Positions 26,428 to 33,134 of a DNA stretch of 64,000 bases are shown here, one piece after another. How positions within the stretch are numbered: the stretch's first letter is position 1; each line of letters begins with the position of its first letter. The notes below the pieces were generated by a model. The model was given only the letters and a program-made list of their open reading frames with translations. It searched no databases and had not been told where the DNA came from. The DNA lies in the NCBI RefSeq assembly GCF_015704895.1, contig NZ_JADQWB010000004.1, positions 62,001 to 126,000 on the forward strand, in the 5' to 3' direction. Both the position numbers and the translations under genes were made by a program. The DNA comes from Agrobacterium leguminum (GTDB lineage Bacteria > Pseudomonadota > Alphaproteobacteria > Rhizobiales > Rhizobiaceae).

Positions 26428-26980
26428 TGGCGCGCTCCGTGCGGTTCCTGGGTTGAAGAAGGGGAATATTGGTTTCGGGATCGAAGGACTGCTGCAGCAC
26501 GAAACTGTCGAGCGAGGTCACGAGTGCGGAAATGCCGCCTTCTCCGACGATACAGGATTCCGTCAGCAAATGGCCGCCTTTGACCACACCCGCCGCAGTC
26601 CGCATGGCGGCATGGCAATGCACGATCGGCTCGCCCTTCATGCTCCGCCCCAGCGTGGCGTTGCCGAAAACCAGCCAGGCCGCCCCGGCATCGATGGGTT
26701 TCGTATAGGCGATGACCGCCCTGCCGGAAGGATCGGGTGGAGCCACGCAATAGGACAGGATGTCGAAATAACCGCCGAGAATGGTCAAAGAGGCATTTTC
26801 GATGCCGTTTTCGGCCAAAGGCCGCACGATTCCATCGTAAAGGCTACAGTCAGGCGCGATGAACAGCCGCATATGGCGCGCAGACGGCGAGCGCAGGCTA
26901 TTGATACGCACCGGCGAAGAAATACCGGGGTGTATCAGCGTTCTCGGCCTTGGAAAATGCTGTTGCTGTGTTGGTGCCAT
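26414..26980 (-). CDS. single PPC (DUF296)-domain protein, homologue of the fused protein's N-half
   Basis: 188 aa from the ATG at 26980 with a GGGAGGAG ribosome site; the frame is open further but only over the promoter region. RTLIHPG at its start and LQQSFDPETNIPLLQPRNR at its end correspond to RSIVHPG and LDVQKDEETNFPLFTPIPQPRNR of the fused protein. The histidine pattern His121-x-His123-x13-His137 has exactly the same spacing as in the fused protein. Function unknown; retention of the site in this half only, in both versions, suggests it is the active half. Confidence 0.78.
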   Translation of the reverse strand: MAPTQQQHFPRPRTLIHPGISSPVRINSLRSPSARHMRLFIAPDCSLYDGIVRPLAENGIENASLTILGGYFDILSYCVAPPDPSGRAVIAYTKPIDAGAAWLVFGNATLGRSMKGEPIVHCHAAMRTAAGVVKGGHLLTESCIVGEGGISALVTSLDSFVLQQSFDPETNIPLLQPRNRTERANEHA

Positions 26981-27141
26981 GCCTGCTCCTCCCTGCTGCC
27001 TGTACCTTGCAGTACGGTACTCAAAGACCAGCCAAAGGTGCTTTCGAATGGCGCCGCCAAAGTGCCCTTCGGAAAACACTTCTTTCGCAAGCGGCCCCAC
27101 GGACGGCAGATTTTTTTGCGATATATTTCAGGGAGGCCGGC

Positions 27142-27627
27142 ATGACGAAGCCGCTGGACAGAATTGACCGCAAAATATTGCGGGCCCTGCTGGAGAATGG
27201 CAGGCTGAGCAATACGGAACTATCGGAAAAGGTGGGGCTGTCACCCAGCCCTTGCTGGCAGCGCGTCAAGCGGCTGGAAGACGAAGGGGTCATTCGCGGC
27301 TATACCGCCATTCTCGATCAGGCCCATCTGGGACTGACCGAGACGGTGATCATCGAGGTCATGCTGGAACGTCACGACGATGAGGTTCTGGAACGTTTCG
27401 GTAAGGCCATGGCCGCTCTTCCCGAAGTGCTGGAAGCCTATCTGACAACCGGCGAATATGATTATCTCATCAAGGTGGCGGTGGCGGGAACCGCGGGCTA
27501 CGAGCAGTTTCTGCGCCGCAAGCTTTACAAGATCGAGGGTGTGCGCCATTCCCGCTCCTGTTTCGCACTTAAATGCCTCAAGCACACATTGTCAGTTGTG
27601 CCCGATGCCGAGCCTCCATCTGGCTGA
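27142..27627 (+). CDS. Lrp/AsnC-family transcriptional regulator
   Basis: 161 aa from the ATG at 27142 with an AGGGAGG site. N-terminal HTH (about 5-60: LDRIDRKILRALLENGRLSN, then LSPSPCWQRVKRLEDEGVI) and a C-terminal RAM ligand-binding domain (about 70-150, VLEAYLTTGEYDYLIKV). Divergent from the split PPC gene pair with about 160 bp between, so that pair is its likely target. Typical effectors are amino acids. It marks the right edge of the accessory catabolic region. Confidence 0.92.
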   Translation: MTKPLDRIDRKILRALLENGRLSNTELSEKVGLSPSPCWQRVKRLEDEGVIRGYTAILDQAHLGLTETVIIEVMLERHDDEVLERFGKAMAALPEVLEAYLTTGEYDYLIKVAVAGTAGYEQFLRRKLYKIEGVRHSRSCFALKCLKHTLSVVPDAEPPSG

Positions 27628-27716
27628 ATGGGCCTGATCGGGGACAGGAATGGTACGGTGGAGAGATTTTCGCACTTTGCCAGCCCTTGAAACCATTCCG
27701 ACGGGCGGCTTTTTCG

Positions 27717-27872
27717 TTACGGGCGCAGAAGCAGCGTCACCGACCAGATGACAAAGGCGGCAACCGCGATCTTCCAGCAATCGCCTCTTTTTTTCAGGCC
27801 CGGCAGACCAAGCGGCCGGATGATCTGGACCACCATGGCCAGCAGTAAAAAAAGGCCGATCGCCTTCGTCAT
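27717..27872 (-). CDS. small membrane protein, 51 aa
   Basis: Starts ATG at 27872 and ends TAA at 27717-27719. The translation begins MTKAIGLFLLLAMVVQIIRP and contains a second hydrophobic helix (WKIAVAAFVIWSVTLLL) after a short basic loop LKKRGDCWK, so it should be a two-helix inner-membrane protein with the loop in the cytoplasm. Similar tiny proteins are common in rhizobial genomes but have no known function. Ribosome site weak (GGCTCAATAA before ATG). Lies between the convergent lrp gene and the MFS gene. Confidence 0.65.
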   Translation of the reverse strand: MTKAIGLFLLLAMVVQIIRPLGLPGLKKRGDCWKIAVAAFVIWSVTLLLRP

Positions 27873-28009
27873 TTATTGAGCCTTTTCTTTATTTCTGCAT
27901 CGTCACAGGCTGGACATTTTTACCGTTCACCAGAAGAGTGCAACTCATTCGGGTAACGCCCGTCCTATGATCTGTCCGACCGTCCGTCCGAACGCATGAG
28001 AGTGTTTTC

Positions 28010-29299
28010 ATGAGCAGAAATCTTCTACCCGTATTCGCTCTTTTATCCAGCACTCTGTTTCTTTTTCTCGGCAACGGCCTTCAGGGCCTCGTGCTGCCGG
28101 TGCGTGGTTCGGCGGAAGGTTACTCCAATGAAATTCTTGGCTTTCTGGGCACCTCCTGGGCGGCGGGATTCGTCGTCGGCTGCTTTGTCGCGCCTGCCAT
28201 CGTGCGCCGCGCTGGCCATGTGCGGGCATTCGGGTCCTTCGTGGCGCTGGTGTGCCTGACGGTGCTGATGACCGGCCTCATCATCGACGACACCTCATGG
28301 ATCGCGCTGCGCGCGCTTACCGGTTTCTGCACGGCCGGAACCTCGATGATCATCGAAAGCTGGCTGAACGAGCGCGCCACCAATGAAAGTCGTGGCATGA
28401 TCTTCTCGCTTTATATCGCCATCACGCTGCTCGGCGTCGTGGCGGGGCAGATGATCGTGCCGATGGGGGATATCAGCAATACCTCGCTGTTCATGATCTG
28501 CGGCATCATCTATTGCATCGCCATTCTGCCGGCCACACTTTCGAAGGCGGCGAGCCCACAACCGTTGCAGAAGGTGAAGCTGGATCTGCCGGCCCTTTAC
28601 CGCAACTCACCGGTTTCCTTCATCGGCATTCTGATGATCGGCATTGCCAACGGCGCTTACGGTACGCTCGGCGCCGTCTTCGGTGCGCGGGCAGGGCTGG
28701 ACCCGACCATGATCGCCATCATGGTGTCCGTCACGATTTTCGTCGGTGCGCTGGCGCAATTTCCCGCAGGCCGGCTTTCAGACCGGATAGACCGCCGCTA
28801 TGTGCTGGCCGGGCTGGCCGGGCTTGGCGCGGTCGCGGGCTTGGCTGTCGCGGTGGTCCAGCCGCATGATGTCTATGTGCTGATTTCCATGATCGCCATT
28901 TATGGCGCCGCCGCCAATGCGCTCTATCCCATCGCCGTGGCCCATGCCAACGACTTCGCCGCATCGGAAGACTTCGTCAAGGTTTCCGGTGGTCTGCTGC
29001 TGCTTTACGGCATCGGCACCATCATCGGCCCGACGCTCGGCGGCGCGATCATGACCCATTTCGGCCCCTATGCGCTGTTTCTGGTGACGGCTGTGGCCCA
29101 TCTGCTCATCACCGCCTATGCCATCATCAGAAGCCGTCGGCGCGCCGCGCTTTCAACCGAGGAAAAAGACAATTTCTCGACGATGATGCCAACGACACCC
29201 TCACCGCTCGTCACGCCGGAAAGTATTGCGCTTGACCCGCGCGCGCCGCAATATCCAGGCGACGATGGCGACTATGTGGAAAAAGGAGCAGGCATATGA
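28010..29299 (+). CDS. MFS transporter, YcaD-like
   Basis: 429 aa with 12 predicted membrane helices. The first helix region SSTLFLFLGNGLQGLVLPVRG, the loop ESWLNERATNESRGMIFSLY near 115-135 and the central RLSDRIDRRYVLAG loop match the MFS subgroup that includes E. coli YcaD. Substrate unknown. The cytoplasmic C-terminal tail of about 45 residues is polar and ends in an acidic stretch. The stop overlaps the DUF1192 start (ATGA), so the two are one transcription unit. Confidence 0.9.
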   Translation: MSRNLLPVFALLSSTLFLFLGNGLQGLVLPVRGSAEGYSNEILGFLGTSWAAGFVVGCFVAPAIVRRAGHVRAFGSFVALVCLTVLMTGLIIDDTSWIALRALTGFCTAGTSMIIESWLNERATNESRGMIFSLYIAITLLGVVAGQMIVPMGDISNTSLFMICGIIYCIAILPATLSKAASPQPLQKVKLDLPALYRNSPVSFIGILMIGIANGAYGTLGAVFGARAGLDPTMIAIMVSVTIFVGALAQFPAGRLSDRIDRRYVLAGLAGLGAVAGLAVAVVQPHDVYVLISMIAIYGAAANALYPIAVAHANDFAASEDFVKVSGGLLLLYGIGTIIGPTLGGAIMTHFGPYALFLVTAVAHLLITAYAIIRSRRRAALSTEEKDNFSTMMPTTPSPLVTPESIALDPRAPQYPGDDGDYVEKGAGI

Positions 29300-29487
29300 G
29301 CCTCTTTGACGATGACCGTCCGCAAAAACCGGCAGCGCATGAGATCGGAGGCGATCTCAGCCTTCTTTCCGTGGACGAGCTGAGCAGCCGTATCGATCTT
29401 CTGCAAGCCGAAATCACCCGACTCGAAGAGGAGAGGACACGGAAATCCGCCGGAAGGCAGGCGGCGGAAAATCTCTTCCGATCCTGA
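29296..29487 (+). CDS. DUF1192 protein
   Basis: 63 aa. LSVDELSSRIDLLQAEITRLEEER is the DUF1192 core, a short coiled-coil conserved across alphaproteobacteria. No enzymatic residues. Start overlaps the MFS gene stop by ATGA. Usually found next to genes of the cell-cycle factor RcdA, as here (rcdA at 29892). Function unknown. Confidence 0.88.
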   Translation: MSLFDDDRPQKPAAHEIGGDLSLLSVDELSSRIDLLQAEITRLEEERTRKSAGRQAAENLFRS

Positions 29488-29589
29488 TGCGCGCTGCAGA
29501 ATAGGTACACGACTGCACTTCCGCTTTCGTAAGCTACGGCTCAGCCAGCGCCCGAAAATGAATATTACGGGGCAGTCTTTCGTTTACCA

Positions 29590-29604
29590 TTAACCAAAAA
29601 TTAA
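29590..29604 (+). promoter_or_regulatory. CtrA box 1 (TTAA-N7-TTAA)
   Basis: Exact match to the CtrA consensus TTAA-N7-TTAA. Its centre (29597) is where the -35 would be for the -10-like CTATAC at 29621-29626, the classic layout of a CtrA-activated promoter. No TTGAC-type -35 is present. Confidence 0.65.
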
Positions 29605-29628
29605 GCTTTCTGAGAGATTACTATACAT

Positions 29629-29729
29629 GTCCAGTTCTTCTGGACCTCAGGCATCTTCTCCATACGGCGAATTGGTCTGATTTTTCTCCCTGTTTTACCT
29701 TGAGAGCCGCTTTCGCGGCTCTTTTTTTG
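29629..29729 (+). ncRNA. candidate CtrA-controlled small RNA
   Basis: About 95-100 nt, from a start near 29630-29635 (CtrA box plus CTATAC upstream) to the T run of an 8-bp-stem terminator. Begins with a hairpin GTCCAG-TTCTT-CTGGAC and has a pyrimidine-rich unpaired middle (CATCTTCTCCATAC and TTTTTCTCCC), which could pair with purine-rich ribosome sites. Alternatively this is an attenuated leader or just the end of the upstream transcript. No family assigned. Confidence 0.5.
29702..29729 (+). terminator. strong intrinsic terminator upstream of rcdA
   Basis: Stem AGAGCCGC / GCGGCTCT (29703-29710, 29715-29722), loop TTTC, then a run of seven T. It lies 215 bp after DUF1192 and 163 bp before rcdA. 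Confidence 0.88.
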
Positions 29730-29760
29730 CCGCTGGCCGGTTTCCGTAAAACTGTGGGTA

Positions 29761-29775
29761 TTAACCCTTCTTTAA
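29761..29775 (+). promoter_or_regulatory. CtrA box 2 (TTAA-N7-TTAA) upstream of rcdA
   Basis: Second exact TTAA-N7-TTAA match, 117 bp before the rcdA ATG and downstream of the internal terminator, so it would serve rcdA itself. A -10-like TAAAGA at 29798-29803 is only a loose fit. Confidence 0.6.
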
Positions 29776-29891
29776 TAATTGCCTTGCGCATTTCAGGTAA
29801 AGATACCATCCTGAAAACACTAAAGGCCGGAACAAAATATCCGGGTCGTCGTTGCCTGACAGTGTGGTGCGTGAGCAGGGATTTAAAGAAA

Positions 29892-30407
29892 ATGTCGGAA
29901 CAGGTTTTAAATACCATAAGCTTTGCGGGTCGCGCGGCTGCTTCCAACCAGTTCAAGACCCTCTATACCGAAGGCATGACCTTGGTTGAGGAAACGGCAA
30001 GTTATCTCGACGGCGCCGGCCGCGCCGCCTCCAAGGTGCTGCCGCGCATGGCCTCGGTGCTTTATGCGGCGGAATCGATGCGCCTCACCACCCGCCTGAT
30101 GCAGATGGCCTCCTGGCTGCTTCTGCAGCGCGCCGTCAACAACGGTGAAATGACGCGCGATCAGGTTCTGAACGAAAAGAACAAGGTGCGACTCGACAGC
30201 TTCAACGTCGACCGCAACGCGCCCGGCTGGAACGACCTGCCAGAATCCTTCCGCGACCTCATCGAGCGCTCGCTGCGTCTCCAGAACCGTATCGCCCTGC
30301 TCGACCGCGAGATCTATCGCCCGTCCGAAGCCGCCAAGGTGCCGGACAATGAAAACAGCGTGCAGGCGCAGCTCAACCTTCTGCGCACGGCCTTCTCGAT
30401 CAACTGA
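29892..30407 (+). CDS. rcdA: protease adaptor RcdA (DUF1465)
   Basis: 171 aa from the ATG at 29892; the open frame reaches back to 29700 but that part is regulatory DNA. RcdA delivers CtrA and other substrates to ClpXP at the cell pole together with CpdR and PopA in Caulobacter. Family features: TISFAGRAAASNQFKTL, YTEGMTLVEETASYLDG (residues about 25-42) and a helical body with MASWLLLQRAVNNGEM and IERSLRLQNRIALLDREIYR. The last residues are disordered. Two exact CtrA boxes upstream suggest feedback control by its own substrate. Closed by a terminator at 30436. Confidence 0.9.
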   Translation: MSEQVLNTISFAGRAAASNQFKTLYTEGMTLVEETASYLDGAGRAASKVLPRMASVLYAAESMRLTTRLMQMASWLLLQRAVNNGEMTRDQVLNEKNKVRLDSFNVDRNAPGWNDLPESFRDLIERSLRLQNRIALLDREIYRPSEAAKVPDNENSVQAQLNLLRTAFSIN

Positions 30408-30435
30408 GAAAAGACGACCTTATCCGGACAATTTG

Positions 30436-30464
30436 AAAAGCAGGCTCACCGGCCTGCTTTTTTG
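30436..30464 (+). terminator. terminator after rcdA
   Basis: Stem AAAAGCAGGC / GCCTGCTTTT (10 bp) followed by T, starting 29 bp after the rcdA stop. Confidence 0.85.
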
Positions 30465-30608
30465 TTTTTAACAATAGAACAGAGAGACGCCGAATTATTG
30501 CCCTAGTTCAAAGCGACAAACGGTCATCAACATTAACGATCTTTAATTCTGCATTGTCTTAATAATTTATGTTTCAGTATAGCGCCGAAATCTTCCGAAG
30601 AGGAAAAT

Positions 30609-30779
30609 ATGCGTTTTTTAATGTATATTGCAGTGGCGTCTGGATGGGCATTGCTCATTGCTGCTTATATTTGTTTGAAGCCACTTTTGGACGCAAGCGA
30701 CCGTATCGACCGTTGCTCTGATGATTCCTCACCGGCGTATATTCGTAATGACGCTGCAAGAGCTGCTGCCTGCAACTGA
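30609..30779 (+). CDS. small membrane protein, 56 aa
   Basis: ATG at 30609 after an AGAGGAAAAT site, stop TGA at 30777-30779. The translation begins MRFLMYIAVASGWALLIAAY, one membrane helix or uncleaved signal, followed by a polar tail with three cysteines and ending AAACN. Lower GC than neighbours. A possible promoter precedes it (TTGTCT, 18 bp, TATAGC at about 30552-30581). Shares the bidirectional terminator at 30799 with rpmE. No family recognised; expression not certain. Confidence 0.55.
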   Translation: MRFLMYIAVASGWALLIAAYICLKPLLDASDRIDRCSDDSSPAYIRNDAARAAACN

Positions 30780-30798
30780 TCAAGGCGGAGCAACGCAA

Positions 30799-30832
30799 CA
30801 AAAAAGCCCGGCAAAACCGGGCTTTTTTTAAA
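30799..30832. terminator. bidirectional terminator between 56-aa gene and rpmE
   Basis: Stem AAAAAGCCCGG / CCGGGCTTTTT with T runs in both directions, 20 bp from each stop codon. Confidence 0.85.
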
Positions 30833-30851
30833 CGATCCGTCCGCAAGAGGA

Positions 30852-31073
30852 TCAGAGGCCGAGGCCGCCGAAACGCTTGTTGAACTTGGAAACGCGACCA
30901 CCGCGGTCCATAAGCTGCTGGTTGCCGCCCGTCCATGCCGGATGGGACTTGGGGTCGATTTCAAGGTTCATGACGGCGCCTTCCGAACCCCAGGTGGAGC
31001 GGGTTTCGTATTCGGTGCCATCGGTCATGACCACCTTGATCGTGTGATAATCGGGATGGATATCAGCCTTCAT
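30852..31073 (-). CDS. rpmE: 50S ribosomal protein L31
   Basis: 73 aa. Starts [29 protein letters not shown], the standard L31 N-terminus, and ends with [12 protein letters not shown]. It has no cysteines, so it is the zinc-free (C-minus) form; growth on low zinc would not require a second copy. Single-gene unit divergent from the ABC exporter gene, with a 173-bp upstream region holding a 9-bp inverted repeat (31146-31154 with 31165-31173) of unknown role. Confidence 0.95.
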   Translation of the reverse strand: MKADIHPDYHTIKVVMTDGTEYETRSTWGSEGAVMNLEIDPKSHPAWTGGNQQLMDRGGRVSKFNKRFGGLGL

Positions 31074-31246
31074 GACAATCTTCCTGGTTAAGTGACGTGC
31101 GGTCCATTTGCCGCAATTGCGTCAACTGAGCCATTTCAATAAATGAAGCCATAGACCAGATGGGCTATGGCTTCCCAATTCGATGCGGAGCCTATACATG
31201 AAGGTCGCCCAGATAACAAGAGCCTGCTATCCCCTTGTGAAAGGAG

Positions 31247-33133
31247 ATGGCCAAAGGGGCGGGAATTTTACCGCACACCGGAAATTCACCCGCAAAAGGC
31301 CCAAAACGGCAGGGAATGAGGAGCATAGAGGACGTGGCAGACATTGACGAGCAGAAAGCGGCGAAACAAAGAAGCCTGAAGCCGCTTCTTGGCCTGTTTC
31401 CCTATCTCCGGCGTTACCGCGGCCTGATGGCGGCCGCCCTTTTCGCTCTCGTGCTTTCTTCCGCCACGACACTCGCCCTGCCGCTTGCCGTTCGCCGCAT
31501 CATCGATCACGGATTCCAGACGCCGGATGGCGGCATGATCAACAGCTATTTCGCCATGCTTCTGGCGATTGCTGTTGTCCTCGCGCTCGCCAGCGCCATG
31601 CGTTATTATTACGTCATGACCATCGGTGAAAGGGTCGTCGCCGATCTGCGCCGCGATGTCTTTGCCCACCTCACCACCCTGTCGCAGCAGTTTTTCGATA
31701 GCAATCGATCCGGCGAACTGACCTCGCGGCTAACCGCCGATACCGTGCAGATTCGCTCGGCTTTTGGCTCGTCCGCCTCGGTAGCGCTGCGCAATATCAT
31801 CATGTGCTGCGGCGCGGTGGCGATGATGATCTATACCAGCCCCGGCCTTTCCGGCCTTGCGCTGCTTGCCATTCCCTTCATCGTTTTTCCGCTGATCGCC
31901 TTCGGGCGCTCGGTTCGCGCCCGCTCCCGCACCACGCAGGACACATTGGCCAATTCCGCCGCCTATGCTTCCGAGACGATTGCGGCGAGCCGCACCGTGC
32001 AGTCCTTTAATGCCGAGGTGCTGGCGAATACCCGTTATGGCGCTTCCGTGGAAGCCGCCTATCAGGGCGCACGCGCCGCCATCGGCGCCCGCTCCATCCT
32101 CACCGCCGTCGCCATCGCGCTGGTCTTCGGCAGCGTCGTCGGCATTCTCTGGTATGGCGCGCAAAGCGTGCTGTCGGGCACTATGACGGCCGGTACGCTC
32201 GGCCAGTTCGTGCTTTATTCGGTCATCGCGGCAAGCGGTCTCGGTCAGCTCTCGGAAGTCTGGGGTGAATTGGCGCAGGCGGGCGGTGCGGCCGAACGGC
32301 TTTCCGAACTGCTGAACGAGCACTCGCCCGTCGCGGAACCCACATCGCCCGTCGCCATGCCGCAGCCGCCGCGCGGCGAGGCGGAATTCGAGAATGTCGA
32401 TTTCGTCTATCCGCTCGCGACAGGACGGCCGATCGTTTCCGGCCTCTCCTTCAAGGTCAGCGCCGGCGAAACCGTCGCCATCGTCGGACCTTCCGGTGCC
32501 GGCAAGAGCACGGTCTTTTCGCTGCTGATGCGCTTTTACGATCCGCAGCAGGGCCGCATCACCGTCGATGGCACGGATATCCGCGACGTCACCCTTGCCG
32601 ATCTGCGCGCGCGCCTGTCCATCGTTCCGCAGGATGTGGCGATATTCGCTTCCTCCATTCACGACAATATCGCCTTTGGCCGGCCTGACGCGACGCGCGA
32701 GGAAGTGCGCATCGCCGCCATCGCCGCACAGGCCGACAGCTTCATCGAACGTCTCACCGACGGATATGATACGCAGGTGGGTGAACGCGGCGTGACGCTT
32801 TCCGGCGGCCAGCGCCAGCGCATCGCCATTGCCCGCGCCATCCTGCGCAATGCGCCAATCCTGCTGCTGGACGAAGCCACCTCGGCGCTGGATGCGGAAA
32901 GCGAAACGCTGGTGCAGAAGGCGCTCGATGAACTGATGAAAACCCGCACCACCATCGTCATCGCCCATCGCCTTGCCACCGTGCTGAAGGCCGACCGCAT
33001 TCTGGTGATGGATGAAGGCCGCATCATCGAAGAGGGCACGCATCAGAGCCTCATTCGCCAGAACGGCCTTTATGCGCGGCTTGCCCGGCTGCAATTCCAG
33101 ACCGGGCCAGACGAATTGCGCGCCCAGGCCTAG
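31247..33133 (+). CDS. ABC exporter, fused permease-ATPase (MsbA-like)
   Basis: 628 aa half-transporter that should work as a homodimer. A membrane domain of six helices (about 50-340) has the SRTVQSFNAE coupling region; the nucleotide-binding domain (about 375-615) has Walker A GPSGAGKST near 415, LSGGQRQRIAIARA signature, and LLLDEATSALD Walker B with the catalytic Glu. Resembles lipid or drug exporters of the ABCB/MsbA type. Start uncertain: ATG 31247 has AAGGAG directly adjoining, and ATG 31316 is the alternative; the membrane domain begins after both. Tail-to-tail with the FAD gene, 1 bp between stops. Confidence 0.92.
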   Translation: MAKGAGILPHTGNSPAKGPKRQGMRSIEDVADIDEQKAAKQRSLKPLLGLFPYLRRYRGLMAAALFALVLSSATTLALPLAVRRIIDHGFQTPDGGMINSYFAMLLAIAVVLALASAMRYYYVMTIGERVVADLRRDVFAHLTTLSQQFFDSNRSGELTSRLTADTVQIRSAFGSSASVALRNIIMCCGAVAMMIYTSPGLSGLALLAIPFIVFPLIAFGRSVRARSRTTQDTLANSAAYASETIAASRTVQSFNAEVLANTRYGASVEAAYQGARAAIGARSILTAVAIALVFGSVVGILWYGAQSVLSGTMTAGTLGQFVLYSVIAASGLGQLSEVWGELAQAGGAAERLSELLNEHSPVAEPTSPVAMPQPPRGEAEFENVDFVYPLATGRPIVSGLSFKVSAGETVAIVGPSGAGKSTVFSLLMRFYDPQQGRITVDGTDIRDVTLADLRARLSIVPQDVAIFASSIHDNIAFGRPDATREEVRIAAIAAQADSFIERLTDGYDTQVGERGVTLSGGQRQRIAIARAILRNAPILLLDEATSALDAESETLVQKALDELMKTRTTIVIAHRLATVLKADRILVMDEGRIIEEGTHQSLIRQNGLYARLARLQFQTGPDELRAQA

Positions 33134-33134
33134 A

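Larger units (their letters stand above)
29488..29891. other. 404-bp non-coding region with two CtrA boxes and an internal terminator
   Basis: Contains, in order, a full CtrA box (29590-29604), a -10-like CTATAC (29621-29626), a small hairpin GTCCAG/CTGGAC (29629-29645), a strong intrinsic terminator (29702-29729) and a second full CtrA box (29761-29775), then the rcdA leader. No ORF fits between. Confidence 0.75.

Noticed and set aside
30534-30547. Third CtrA-like box upstream of the 56-aa gene
   Set aside because: The two TTAA half-sites are separated by six, not seven, bases, so it does not match the consensus.
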